Source: Methylomonas sp. UP202 (GTDB lineage: Bacteria; Pseudomonadota; Gammaproteobacteria; Methylococcales; Methylomonadaceae). From it: 64,000 nt of DNA. The DNA lies in contig NZ_CP123897.1 of the NCBI RefSeq assembly GCF_029910655.1, positions 5,259,547 to 5,323,546 of the forward strand, read 5' to 3'. Every line of letters begins with the position of its first letter. Position 1 is the stretch's first letter. Below the pieces are notes generated by a model. The model saw only the letters and a list, made by a program, of their open reading frames with translations, was not told where the DNA came from and searched no databases. The translations under genes and the position numbers were made by a program. Positions 33,248 to 43,320 of the stretch are shown here, in pieces.

Positions 33248-36200
33248 GACGCGCCCTCCTGACAAGCTGTAGCTGCGGCATTGCCAAAAGTTTTACAGTT
33301 ATTAGTAAATAAATCGTACTTAGGATGCTGACGCTTAAACTGTTCAGCAAAATTAATTGTTCCTTTGTAATCTGAGTTTGGGTAATACGTTCCAGTTACA
33401 TGAACATCATGCCCAAAGTTATGAGATAGAAAATCGTAAAGATGGTTGAGCGAATTTTCAGTAGGTAATCCATCCTTTCCTATTGAAACATTCGGAATTT
33501 TACCGTCACGAACAATACCATTAATATCGACAACCCCGCTAGCGTCTGGATAACGGCCAAATTCGTAATATTTGGTCAATCCAGAAGCGGGATCAACCGC
33601 GACAACAGCTCCATGTCCCAAAGGAATCTTTCCTAATGGCGTAGTTACTGGGTAGTAGTCGTAGTTAATATAGATAGCATCCAGTCCAAGTGGATCGACT
33701 GCATTAATCGGATTATTCCCCACATAGGTGTAAGTATTAACGCCCCCCAACACCCCAATCGGATCGGAGGAGGTATAGCGGCCGGTCTTGGGTTGGTAAT
33801 ACCGGTGCATATTGTAGTGCAGACCGGTTTCGGCGTCGTAATACTGGCCGGGGAAGCGCAGGTTGAGCTGGGTGATTTGGCCGTTGCCGTCCGGGTCTTG
33901 ATTGGGCGCGGTGGCGCCGAAGGCTTCATGGGTCCAGCGCCAGACTACGTTGCCCTGGCTGTTGCTGGCGTCGCTCGGGCTGCCCAGCGCGTCGGTGTGC
34001 AGTATCAGGCTTTCCAAGGTGCTGGCGGCGCCGGCTGCGGTGACTTGGGTTTTGAAGCGCGCCAGCGGCCGCTCGCCGCGCCAGACGTAGTCGAGAGCGA
34101 GCCAGTTGCCTTGGGCATCCTTGCCGATTTCCGCCAGCAATTGGCCGCCGGGGCCGTATTGATACACGGTTTTACCGCCGCTCAAGGTTTTTAATGTGCG
34201 CTGGCCCAGGGCGTTGTAGCTATAGTTCGCGACCGCCGCGCCGCTTTGGTAAACCCGATACAACAGGCCGCGGCGGTTGTATTGGTAGCTGTAAGCGCCG
34301 TCGCTGGTGATGTTGCCGGCGGCGTCCACGCCGATGGCCACGCCGCCTTGCTGAGTCAGGCGGTTGCCGGCCGGCGCGTAGGCGTAGCTTTCGGTCGCGC
34401 CGTTGGCGATGCGGCTGAGCCGGTTGCCGTTTTCATCGTAGCCGTAATTTTGCACCAGGCCCAGGCTGTCTTGCCGGCCGAGCCGGTCAAGTTCGTCGTA
34501 TTGGTAGCCGGCAGTGCCGGCGTCGTCGAACAGGACGTTATCGTTACCGTCGTACTGCCGGCATTGCGCGGCGGCACTGCCCAGCGTTCGGCAACTCAGT
34601 CGGCCTTCGCTGTCGTAGTCGCGGGTTTCAGTGAGGCTGTTGCCGTAGCTCAGGCTGGTGGGCAGGCCGTCGGCACGATACTCGATGCCTTGTACGACGG
34701 TGATTGTTTGCCCAGCCAGCGCGGTGCCGATCAGGCCGACGCGCCCGGCGGCGTCGTATTGGTAGCCGACTTGCCGGCCATCGGGGTAGGTGATGCCGGT
34801 CAGGCGATTGTCGGCGTCGTAACCGTAGCCGAGGGTGAAGCTGGTGCCGGCTTCGGTCTTTTGTTGGCCGGTCAGGTTGCCGCGCCGGTCGTAGGCGTAT
34901 TGGGTAGTGCCGCTTTCGTCGGTCATTTTGCAGAGCCGACCGACCGAATAGCTGCTGCCGGGACAGTTGTCGTAAACATAAGCGATGTCTTCGGCGGTAT
35001 CCGGGTAGTTTTCGGTTAGGCGCCGGTTCAGTGCGTCGTAGGTATAGCTGACGGTGATGCCGCGTGCGTCGGTGGCGCTAGTCAGGTTGCCGGCGGCGTC
35101 GTAACCGTAGCTGAGGTTGCCGCGATCCGGCCCGGTTTCGCCAAGGCGGTCGCCCAGGCCGTTATGGCTGTATTGAGTGGCGGCTTGGTTGGGTGCTTGC
35201 CAGTCGGTCAGCCGGTCTTGGGCGTCGTAGTTGTAGTCGGTCGCGCCGGCCAGAGCGTCCGTGGTATGGATCAGCCGGTTAAGGCTGTCGTATTGGTGTT
35301 GGGTGGCGTGGCTGTTGGTATCGGTAACCTTGGTCAGATTGCCTTCAGCGTCGTATTCGTAATCGGTTGCTTGGTTGTAGGCATTGATGTCTTGCTGCAG
35401 GCGAGACAGAGCGTCGAATACCCGGCCATGCGTTTTGACGACATTCCCCGCCGCGTCTTTAACATCTTCCCGGGTCCGGTTGCCGATGGCGTCCAAGGTG
35501 TAATGCACGCTATTCCCAACGCTATCGCCGATGTCGGTCAGGCGATGAGCGTCGTCATAGGTGTAGCTGTAGAAGACGCCGCTGGGCCGGGTAATTTGAG
35601 TCAGATTGCCGGCGGCGTCGTAGTCGTAAACCGTGGTATGGCCGTCCACGGTTTTTTGCGTCAACCGGCCGCGCGGATCGTAGACAAAACCGATTTCCAA
35701 ACCGTTTGGATCGGTCAGGCTCAACAGCCGGCCGTTACCGTCGTAGGCTGTGAAGGTGGTAACGTGACCCAATGCGTTGGTGATTTTCCACGGATCGCCC
35801 ACATGGTGGGTGGCCGTGGTATCGGTATAGTAACTGTAATTGGTGATGTCGTTGACATCCGTGCGCGGACCGTCTTGGGTCAGAACTTGACCATGATCAT
35901 TGTAAGAATATGAGCTAATCCGTGATAAACCGGTTTCCAATGCATCAAAACCTGCCGAACCGTTATCATCAATCGTTTCCTGTTCAACTACTCTACAAAT
36001 TACAGCGATTGGCTCACCATTTGGTAACACGGCGCTATCTGGAGCACAATTGGTAACTAGGTTGCCGTTGGTTGGATCGGGCTGACCATTATAAACCCAA
36101 GTAACTATTTTTTTCGGCTCTGCCCTACGTGTTTCCAATCGCCAATCTGGGTGCCAAATAGAACGGACTTTGCGCTCTCGCGAACCGGTAGAAAGCGAAT

Positions 36201-37794
36201 AACTTGACAAATTAGCCGGACAGCTAGCACCCGGCTCCAAGCCATTTAATCTCGTGATTTCCAAATTGCGGCTATCATCATAAGCATGACAACTTACATT
36301 GCCGTTAAAATCGGTACGTTTGGTAATATTCCCATTGCTATCGTAATCTAATTCACTAGCAGAAGCCAAACATCCTGCTCCAGACGGTTGACTCTGTCCG
36401 CTACTTTTCGCGACACCTAAAATCACTTTTAAATCGTATCTTCGCGCAGTTCCAAGTGCATCAATCACAGACCGACTACCGTCGGTGTTGTAAGTGACAA
36501 TTGTTTGATCAACATTTCCGGCATGCTTGCTAATAATAGCGTTACCCGTACTATCGTATTGATAGACAGCAAATCTACTGCCAGTTGCTAGATCACCGTC
36601 GTAGACACCCGTCATTGCGTGCGGCAAATTTGCATTGGAGGTATATTGTGCCTCGTTATAGACGTAGGTATTAATTTCGTTATTGGGAAAAGTTACTGAT
36701 AAAAGATTGCCGTTAGTTCCGTTGTATTCGTAATTGAATATATCGCCCGAAGGAGTCTCCACCGTTTGTATTCTATCGTCTCTATCGTAAGTAAATGTTA
36801 GGCTTCGACCCTTTACATCAGTAACTTGATTTAGATGTCCGTTGGTATCATATGTCAACGTTTGTGATGCACCATTCGAATGCGTAATTGATAAGAGTTT
36901 ACCGGAGGCGCTATATTTCTCCTGAATATTTTCAGACGAATTTATCAACCAACCTGTCGTAGAGCCGGATGCATTTGTTTGCTGAATCAATTTGTCTTTT
37001 ATATCAGAATCAGCGACCCAAGCTCCATTAACCAACGAGAAAAATATCCGCTTGCCATCGGCTCGTTGAACCGACACTGAAGCTAGAGCGATGCTAAGGC
37101 GGGACTCATAAAAATGAGTTCTGTTCGTCCCAAAACCTCCTCCAGGTGTGGTGGCCAGACTATTGTAGATCCGGTTAACCGTTAGCGGAAAAAAGCCGGG
37201 CGCAAGAAAATCGTTATCTACAGACACTTTGTTGCCTATTCCTGGAACTATTGGGTTTCCAACAACAGGCGCCCCGGAATCGCAATTGAAGATTCCTAAA
37301 TTTTTCTCAATTTTTACAGTTCCATCTGCAATGCATTCGGCCCCGGATAGGACGTATCCCGATGGACATTGGACTGTACCATAAATTGAATGGCCACCAC
37401 CGCACCCCCCCGTCAGTAAAAAACTTCCCCAAAAGCTTGAGTAGGGCCAGGTTGGATTCGTCTCAATTCGATAAGAGCATTGCGGGTAGCCAGGCCAACA
37501 ACGTTTCCAATTTACCCATGCATCACTGATACTTTCTTGAGGCGTTGCCGAAATCTGATAACCGTTTGAACAGCTGGGCGGTGGGTAATAATCATGCGAT
37601 GTGTATGGCGGCCCAAAAATTTGCGGAATCTTTATTTCCAAACTATAGGAGTTTGACGCTGACAACCCGAGCAAGACAGCTAGAACGATCTCTAGTCTTG
37701 TTGCGTACCAGTAAAATCCAGACCTTAAAAATAAAAGTCCACCTCCTAACTGTTTAAGTGGGTAGAGTATATCGGCAATACTAAAACAATTCAT
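33238..37794 (-). CDS. Secreted Rhs/YD-repeat toxin with permuted NlpC/P60-like tip
   Basis: In this 1518-residue protein the N-terminus carries a hydrophobic export segment (about 33-52). A Cys-rich region and an RHS entry domain (DNDFLAPGFFPLTVNRIYN) follow, then about 1000 residues of YD repeats and the core motif RFPGQYYDAETGLHYNMHRY ending at DPLGLD (about 1369). The ~150-residue tip has LGHGAVVAVDPASGLTKYYE near 1390 and a C-terminal TNNCKTFGNAA near 1500. That His-before-Cys order is the one seen in permuted papain/NlpC-P60 folds. The repeat part is GC-rich, while the tip and the first ~600 residues are AT-rich, indicating a mosaic gene. It overlaps its putative immunity gene. Confidence 0.88.
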   Translation of the reverse strand: MNCFSIADILYPLKQLGGGLLFLRSGFYWYATRLEIVLAVLLGLSASNSYSLEIKIPQIFGPPYTSHDYYPPPSCSNGYQISATPQESISDAWVNWKRCWPGYPQCSYRIETNPTWPYSSFWGSFLLTGGCGGGHSIYGTVQCPSGYVLSGAECIADGTVKIEKNLGIFNCDSGAPVVGNPIVPGIGNKVSVDNDFLAPGFFPLTVNRIYNSLATTPGGGFGTNRTHFYESRLSIALASVSVQRADGKRIFFSLVNGAWVADSDIKDKLIQQTNASGSTTGWLINSSENIQEKYSASGKLLSITHSNGASQTLTYDTNGHLNQVTDVKGRSLTFTYDRDDRIQTVETPSGDIFNYEYNGTNGNLLSVTFPNNEINTYVYNEAQYTSNANLPHAMTGVYDGDLATGSRFAVYQYDSTGNAIISKHAGNVDQTIVTYNTDGSRSVIDALGTARRYDLKVILGVAKSSGQSQPSGAGCLASASELDYDSNGNITKRTDFNGNVSCHAYDDSRNLEITRLNGLEPGASCPANLSSYSLSTGSRERKVRSIWHPDWRLETRRAEPKKIVTWVYNGQPDPTNGNLVTNCAPDSAVLPNGEPIAVICRVVEQETIDDNGSAGFDALETGLSRISSYSYNDHGQVLTQDGPRTDVNDITNYSYYTDTTATHHVGDPWKITNALGHVTTFTAYDGNGRLLSLTDPNGLEIGFVYDPRGRLTQKTVDGHTTVYDYDAAGNLTQITRPSGVFYSYTYDDAHRLTDIGDSVGNSVHYTLDAIGNRTREDVKDAAGNVVKTHGRVFDALSRLQQDINAYNQATDYEYDAEGNLTKVTDTNSHATQHQYDSLNRLIHTTDALAGATDYNYDAQDRLTDWQAPNQAATQYSHNGLGDRLGETGPDRGNLSYGYDAAGNLTSATDARGITVSYTYDALNRRLTENYPDTAEDIAYVYDNCPGSSYSVGRLCKMTDESGTTQYAYDRRGNLTGQQKTEAGTSFTLGYGYDADNRLTGITYPDGRQVGYQYDAAGRVGLIGTALAGQTITVVQGIEYRADGLPTSLSYGNSLTETRDYDSEGRLSCRTLGSAAAQCRQYDGNDNVLFDDAGTAGYQYDELDRLGRQDSLGLVQNYGYDENGNRLSRIANGATESYAYAPAGNRLTQQGGVAIGVDAAGNITSDGAYSYQYNRRGLLYRVYQSGAAVANYSYNALGQRTLKTLSGGKTVYQYGPGGQLLAEIGKDAQGNWLALDYVWRGERPLARFKTQVTAAGAASTLESLILHTDALGSPSDASNSQGNVVWRWTHEAFGATAPNQDPDGNGQITQLNLRFPGQYYDAETGLHYNMHRYYQPKTGRYTSSDPIGVLGGVNTYTYVGNNPINAVDPLGLDAIYINYDYYPVTTPLGKIPLGHGAVVAVDPASGLTKYYEFGRYPDASGVVDINGIVRDGKIPNVSIGKDGLPTENSLNHLYDFLSHNFGHDVHVTGTYYPNSDYKGTINFAEQFKRQHPKYDLFTNNCKTFGNAAATACQEGASCK

Positions 37795-38141
37795 AATATG
37801 TCCAAGAGGTTAGTATGGAGATGAAAAATGTATCTGGTAAGCGCTTTAGCCAAGAATTTAATCTCCCCGGTTCACTTATATGTATAAAACGCTAAATTTT
37901 AGAGTAAATCCTAGCATGATATTGCAAATAGCCTTGCGAGCAGCTTATCAGTATTTATGGGAAATTATCCTTTTCTTAGCGGCGATATGCGATGCGGCAA
38001 ATCGTTCGATGCTTCTCAAGCAACGGCACGCCTACCCACAAACGCCGAAAACGACGTATTATTTCCGTTAGATCGCCATAGGGTATTATCGGGACATCGC
38101 TCCCGGAAGCCCGCCTGACCCGCGCTTTTAAAGGAGTTCTC
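37795..38141. other. Intergenic region between rhs and the M48 peptidase
   Basis: It holds the divergent promoters of the rhs gene and the M48 peptidase. A short frame at 37880-38071 has no ribosome-binding site and is not called. Confidence 0.5.
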
Positions 38142-40007
38142 ATGAAAACCACCACTCAGCAACGCGAACATCTGGAAGCCTTGATCGGCCGGGCCGAGCA
38201 GGAAGCCAAGCGCCGGCCGCGGCGTTATCGGGCCAAGGTCGGCTTGCTGGCGCTACTGGGTTATTTGGTGATCTTCGGCATGCTGTTTACCTTGGTGGCG
38301 ATCAGTGTCGGCATCGGTTGGGCGGCGCTGGCGAGTACCACGTTCGCGATATTGCTGCTGAAGAAGAAGTTGATCGTTGTCATTCTGGCGATGATTTACG
38401 TGTTGCTGCGGGCGCTGTGGGTGAAGTTCGAGCCGCCGACCGGCTACCGTTTGACCGCCAAGCACTACCCGAAATTGTTCGAACGCTTGAAAACGCTCAG
38501 CCGGCAATTGCGCGCGCCCAGGATTCATCAAGTCATTTTGACCCCGGAATACAACGCGGCGATCGTGCAAACCCCGCGCTTGGGCGTGTTCGGCTTTCCG
38601 AAAAACACGCTGTTTTTGGGTTTGGAATTGTTGCTGAGCCTGTCGCCGGCCCAGGCCGAAGCGGTGATCGCCCACGAATTGGGCCATTTGTCGGCGGCCC
38701 ACAGCCGATTCGCCGGCTGGATTTATCGGGTGCGCTTGAGCTGGCAACGCATCGTCGCCGGATTGGAGCGTCAACAAAACATCGGCGCCTCGCTGATGCG
38801 GCGGTTTTTCGATTGGTATGCGCCCACCTTCGCCGCCTATTCCTTCGCGCTCGCTCGGACCAACGAATTCGCGGCCGACGCGGTGGCCGCGCAACTGACC
38901 AGCCGCCACGATGCCGCGCAAGCCCTGGTCAATACCTACGTGGTCAGCGGCTTGGTCAACGAGCATTTTTGGACGCCCTTCCTGAAGCAGGCCGACACTA
39001 GCGAGCTGCCCACGGCGCCTTTCAAGCCCCTGTGCGATTTCCTGCGTCAACCGCCGTTCGAAACCGCCGATTTGCACGCCAAGGTCGCCGAAGCCTTGAA
39101 GGTCGCCACCGGCCATTACGACACTCATCCGGCGTTGACCGACCGGCTGCAAGCCCTGAAAACCGAGGCGCCGTTGCCGAAAATGCCGGCCGATTCGGCC
39201 GCGCGGGCGTGGTTGGGCGGCGAACTGGACCGGGTTTTGGCGGATTTCGACGCCGATTGGCTGAAAAACAACGACGACAAATGGCGGGAGCGCTACCGCT
39301 ATTGCCAGGAAGGCCGGCAAACCTTGGCGGAATTGTCCCAACAGGCTTCCGAAACCCTCAGCGCCGCGCAACATTGGCAATTGGCGGTGTTGACCGAGGA
39401 ATTCGCGCCGGACATCGATCCGCTACCGCTGTTTCAAAGCTATCGCGCCGCCCACGCCGATGCGGACGCCGATTTTGTAATCGGCCGGCTGCTGCTGAAA
39501 CGCGATGACAGCGCCGGCATCGCGGCCATCGAGGCTGCCATCGCCGCGAAGCCGGAGTTGACGCTGGAGGGTTGCCGCTGGCTGGACTATTTCTACCGGC
39601 GGCGCGGCGACGAAGCCGCCGCCGATGATTGCCTGAAACGGGCCGAGCGGCAGATGGACATCAACCGGGCGGCGGGGCTGGAGCGGGATACGCTGACCCG
39701 CAAGGATAGGTTCGTCAAACCGCGGGCGGACGAGGCCACGCTGGCGGCGATTCGCGCTGCCGCGGCCGAAGTGGCCGGCGTCAAACGCGTTTGGCTGGCC
39801 GAAAAGCCGATGCAACACTATCCCGAAGCCAAGACGTATGCCGTGGTATTCGCCAAGTCCGCTTTCGCCAACGAGAAGAAATTGACGCGACAATTGTTGG
39901 AGCGTCTGTCGTTGCCGCACACGCTATTCGTGCTGGCCAAGTCCGGGTCGCATGCCGCGATCGCCAAGCGCGCGATCAAGGCGGGTAGCGAGATATATCG
40001 GCGGTAG
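38142..40007 (+). CDS. M48-family zinc metallopeptidase (membrane-bound)
   Basis: In this 621-residue protein two membrane helices near 33-58 and 62-90 precede the catalytic domain. The zinc motif HELGH is at 178-182, and the third ligand Glu lies in NEFAADAVAAQL (E242). The remaining ~330 residues are helical with a TPR-like feel (RERYRYCQEGRQTLAELSQ, then a tetratricopeptide-like stretch to ~540), so this is a fused protease and protein-binding module rather than a minimal HtpX. It probably handles misfolded membrane or periplasmic proteins. ATG at 38142 has AAAGGAG seven bases upstream. Confidence 0.88.
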   Translation: MKTTTQQREHLEALIGRAEQEAKRRPRRYRAKVGLLALLGYLVIFGMLFTLVAISVGIGWAALASTTFAILLLKKKLIVVILAMIYVLLRALWVKFEPPTGYRLTAKHYPKLFERLKTLSRQLRAPRIHQVILTPEYNAAIVQTPRLGVFGFPKNTLFLGLELLLSLSPAQAEAVIAHELGHLSAAHSRFAGWIYRVRLSWQRIVAGLERQQNIGASLMRRFFDWYAPTFAAYSFALARTNEFAADAVAAQLTSRHDAAQALVNTYVVSGLVNEHFWTPFLKQADTSELPTAPFKPLCDFLRQPPFETADLHAKVAEALKVATGHYDTHPALTDRLQALKTEAPLPKMPADSAARAWLGGELDRVLADFDADWLKNNDDKWRERYRYCQEGRQTLAELSQQASETLSAAQHWQLAVLTEEFAPDIDPLPLFQSYRAAHADADADFVIGRLLLKRDDSAGIAAIEAAIAAKPELTLEGCRWLDYFYRRRGDEAAADDCLKRAERQMDINRAAGLERDTLTRKDRFVKPRADEATLAAIRAAAAEVAGVKRVWLAEKPMQHYPEAKTYAVVFAKSAFANEKKLTRQLLERLSLPHTLFVLAKSGSHAAIAKRAIKAGSEIYRR

Positions 40008-40469
40008 ATGCGGCGTGTCGCGGAATGTTATCGGTCGCCCCCCCCCCCCCACTGTTTCGAGAATGCCTTAGCGGCGAGTGGCGGTTGCTGGGCGGAGCTG
40101 AGGTTGCTGAGCGGAGCCGAAGCAAAGCCGCTTCAATGAGGCCCGGCGGGCGCCGGGGAATGCGACGCAGGATGGAACATACAAGGGTACGCACTGCGTA
40201 CCCCACATCTATCAGATGGAATAGCCCAGTAGTCGCCGCGGCGTTATTGGGGAAGCTGATTCGGGATGAAGCGGATTTTCTAGTGTATTTCAATTGTATT
40301 CATAATAGACCGACAAAACTAACTGGTTAATGCCGTTAAAAGGCTGGCCATACTCGACTTGTCACCAATGCGTCTAACGCGACGTCCATCCTCTAACTTT
40401 GGCACGAATTGATGAAGACTTATATCGAATTAACTAGCTTTAACATACAGCCATTTTAGGAGATCAATT
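40008..40469. other. Intergenic region with a 13-C homopolymer
   Basis: A run of 13 cytosines lies at 40038-40050, about 30 bases after the M48 peptidase stop. A hairpin-like GGCCCGGCGGGCGCC segment lies near 40140-40156. No gene is seen; the rest leads to the secreted protein at 40470. Confidence 0.6.
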
Positions 40470-41039
40470 ATGCGAGCGTTTCGATTTCCCTTAGCGATTG
40501 CGCTATTTTTTTGTTTTCTATATGCCGCAAATGCTAACGTATATCTTAATGAAATAAACGAGATCGACAATGACGAGATTGGTATAGTCATCAACACGAA
40601 GTATTACCCGAAGGACAAACTTGTTGTTTACTCATTTGAGGTCTCAAACAAAGGCAAAAACCCAATATTCGTGCCTCCAAAATATGACACAACGACTCCA
40701 CGACACAAAGGTTTCGATCCTTTTTGCGATATCGAACTTAAAATCAACGACCAATGGATTCGCTGGGTCGATAACCGTCGAGTTCCGGGTTGGGAAAAAC
40801 AAAATGGCGGCATGACTTATTCCCCATTTTATGCAGGCACACTTCGTGTAAATTCTCAGCCCATACCATTAGAAACAAATGACCGAGAAATGAAGTTTCG
40901 TTCAGTACCGACTCTTCCACAAGCCATTCGAGTAAGTTTCCCTTATAAAACCAAATTGCACGATAAGGACGAAAAGATCGCAACTTTTGTTTTAGAACAA
41001 AAATCCCTGGAAGAATACCGAAAACTGTTGTCCGAATAA
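40470..41039 (+). CDS. Secreted hypothetical protein
   Basis: This 189-residue protein has a signal peptide (FPLAIALFFCFLYAANANVY; cleavage near residue 23) and a beta-rich mature part with alternating hydrophobic strands (VYSFEVSNKGKNPIFVP). Polar patches GWEKQNGGMTYS and KTKLHDKDEKIATF follow. I recognise no family. The DNA is AT-rich with no operon partner, so it may be acquired. ATG at 40470 has AGGAG upstream. Confidence 0.7.
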   Translation: MRAFRFPLAIALFFCFLYAANANVYLNEINEIDNDEIGIVINTKYYPKDKLVVYSFEVSNKGKNPIFVPPKYDTTTPRHKGFDPFCDIELKINDQWIRWVDNRRVPGWEKQNGGMTYSPFYAGTLRVNSQPIPLETNDREMKFRSVPTLPQAIRVSFPYKTKLHDKDEKIATFVLEQKSLEEYRKLLSE

Positions 41040-41079
41040 GTCAAGCAAGTAGCCTCGATGGAATCGAGGATTCGAAGAC

Positions 41080-41225
41080 ATACCCCTCCAAGTCGCCGGT
41101 GTTCGTCTCATCACAGAACCGCCCACACCCTCGATTCCGCTAACGCTACATCGAGACTACGCAATTCCAATCAACAGGAACGTACCGCGTTGTTTCCGGC
41201 TTCGCTACGGTGATAAGCTTATGCC
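41080..41225 (+). repeat. Dispersed repeat family A, copy 2
   Basis: It is the partner of the inverted copy at 1-148; 41184-41225 is an exact 42-base match. It lies about 40 bases after the secreted protein's stop, in a position suited to a 3' structure. Confidence 0.8.
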
Positions 41226-41308
41226 GGTACCCGTGGTACGCGACGTATCACGACCGCTTGTGAAGCTGTGACGGCTTTACCGGCGTCCCCCTTTCGGAGT
41301 CTAGCCGG

Positions 41309-41851
41309 ATGAAAACCCTGCCCCTCAACCACGCCTTCACGTTGATCGAACCCGGCCCGGTGGTGTGGGTGACGACCAACGACGGCCGGCGCGACAACGT
41401 GATGACGGTTTCCTGGACCATGGTGCTGGACTTCTCGCCCAAATTCGCGATCGCAACCGGGCCGTGGAACCATTCCTATCAAGCGCTTCGCGACACCAAG
41501 GCCTGCGTGCTGGCGATTCCGACGCTGGACTTGCTCGACCGGGTGGTCGGCATAGGCATTTGCTCGGGCAGCGATACCGACAAATTCGCCAAATTCGGTT
41601 TGACCGCGCTACGCGGCCAGCACGTCGCGGCGCCTTTAATCCAAGAATGCTTAGCGAACATCGAATGCCGGGTGATCGACATCGTCGAACGCCATAACAT
41701 CGTCGTGCTGGAAGGGCTGGCCGCTTACCTGGACGACGAACGCGCGGAACGCCGCACCCTGCACGCAGTCGGCGACGGCAGTTTCGTTGCCGACGGCATA
41801 AAACTGGATCGGCGGGAGATGATGGCGGCGAAATTGCCCGAAGGTATCTGA
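41309..41851 (+). CDS. Flavin reductase-like FMN-binding protein
   Basis: This 180-residue split-barrel flavoprotein has the sequences VVWVTTNDGRRDNVMTVSWTMVLDFSPK and TGPWNHSYQALRDTKACVLAIPT. These place it with flavin reductase-like FMN-binding proteins, which reduce FMN with NAD(P)H or use bound FMN. The His/Ser pattern HSYQALRDTKAC, the D in IPTLDLLDRVVG and the central SGSDTDKFAKFGL fit the fold. The substrate is unknown. It stands alone, with the ribosome-binding site CGGAG upstream of ATG 41309. Confidence 0.82.
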   Translation: MKTLPLNHAFTLIEPGPVVWVTTNDGRRDNVMTVSWTMVLDFSPKFAIATGPWNHSYQALRDTKACVLAIPTLDLLDRVVGIGICSGSDTDKFAKFGLTALRGQHVAAPLIQECLANIECRVIDIVERHNIVVLEGLAAYLDDERAERRTLHAVGDGSFVADGIKLDRREMMAAKLPEGI

Positions 41852-42122
41852 TCGCCCATCCGCAAAAGCGGCGGATTTCGGTCGGTTCCGGCATTCGTTT
41901 TTAGCGACGACGCTAGCGCGGTGGGTTCATGCCGCCGCTTGCGGTCTGGAACGCGACGACGGATGTTCCGAACTCGGCGATTCTGGTTTCGAGCTCTCCG
42001 ACAAAACCGTCGAGCTTTTTTGGAAAACGTTATCCTGCCGAACGGCAAGGTTTCGGCGACGAGTTCGAACAATCGCGTTATTTTCTAAAAACGCCGTGCT
42101 TCGAGCGGCAACGGCCGAGAAA

Positions 42123-43019
42123 CTATCTGTAACGGGCGTGTTCCGAGGCCGAAGTCTCGGGTTCGATCACCCCGCACGCCGCTGCGACGTTCGATTGCCG
42201 CAGCTTTAAATCGTGAAATTGCACATAGCTTAGCGCGCAAAAATAGGAACCGACGCAGACAATCCATACACCATAAACCACTTCGCGAATAACGCTGGTT
42301 TGTCCATCCGCTCCCCAACCCTCTGTCAGACTGTCTGCTGCGGCACACAATAGTGCCGCAACCAAAGTCGGAGCCAGATAGATCACGGCTGCGGATATCA
42401 CGTGTCCCCAAGCCAACTTGCAGCTTGCCTGCAATGAGGCATACGCGGGCAAGGCATCGATAACGACAAAATAAGGATAGAAGGCCAGTGAAACCGCTAT
42501 AACGGCAGCAAGGTACGCCCCTAATACCACACCGATGACCATTGAAATTCCCATGACGATGGAATTGTCGGCGCCTGACAGGACGGTGGAAATCAACATA
42601 GGGATGAAAGACACTGTGCCTATCATCATCATGCCGGTTAAACCGACAAGGATAGACGGCAGAAGTGTGGCAAGAAATAAAGGCCATATCTTTTTTACGC
42701 CTATCATGAATACTTGCTTAAAGCTTTCCTCTCGTCCTTTTGCGACACCATCAAAACGTTGAACCATGCAGGCGTAAGCCCAAAATAAACAGAGCACGGT
42801 CGGTAACCAAAGGATTGTTTGTATCGTTTCAATGAAAGAGACTACGTCTGCATTCCTGTCCAACACGCTCGGCAATAGCGCTAAACCCCATTCAACAGAA
42901 AAAATCGCCGCCAAAATCCAAAATAAGGCCAATAGTTTGGGCAGGCTTTCGATATACAACTTAATGCTGGTTTCTAAAACGGCATACTTTCCGATAGGTT
43001 GCGAAGACAATAATGGCAT
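42123..43019 (-). CDS. Polytopic membrane protein of unknown function
   Basis: This 298-residue inner-membrane protein has about six hydrophobic segments (near 28-45, 62-82, 105-128, 150-180, 215-240, 262-285). ATG at 43019 is chosen because GGAG lies 10 bases upstream; a longer in-frame extension to 43118 lacks a site. The segment SLQASCKLAWGHVISAAVIYL, a helix-rich amphipathic stretch, recurs in small membrane families of unknown function such as DUF975-like proteins, but I cannot assign one. The convergent flavin reductase ends about 270 bases away. Confidence 0.7.
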   Translation of the reverse strand: MPLLSSQPIGKYAVLETSIKLYIESLPKLLALFWILAAIFSVEWGLALLPSVLDRNADVVSFIETIQTILWLPTVLCLFWAYACMVQRFDGVAKGREESFKQVFMIGVKKIWPLFLATLLPSILVGLTGMMMIGTVSFIPMLISTVLSGADNSIVMGISMVIGVVLGAYLAAVIAVSLAFYPYFVVIDALPAYASLQASCKLAWGHVISAAVIYLAPTLVAALLCAAADSLTEGWGADGQTSVIREVVYGVWIVCVGSYFCALSYVQFHDLKLRQSNVAAACGVIEPETSASEHARYR

Positions 43020-43320
43020 GACGGCTCCGAAATTAGTTATGGTGGAGTAGCAAGGTCGCCCGCAAATGACGAATACGGCATTCGGATCGGGGCTATCAAT
43101 GCTGTAAACAACCGGCACCGCATCGTTCGCGATTGATGCGGTTTACAAACACACTCGCGCCGAACGCCTGATTTCGAACGAACGTTGACCGTTGGCGAGC
43201 GGCGTTTCATCCGGCGGCGCTGGACTTTAGGTTGCGCGTCGCCATCCCAGCCGGAGCGCTCCCGGCAAAGCGTAAATCGTAGGAAGCGCCCACAACCGCC
43301 ACACTAGTCAATTAAAAAAG

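Noticed and set aside
37880-38071. Short plus-strand frame upstream of the M48 gene
   Set aside because: Only 63 codons, no ribosome-binding site, no similarity to a known small protein.
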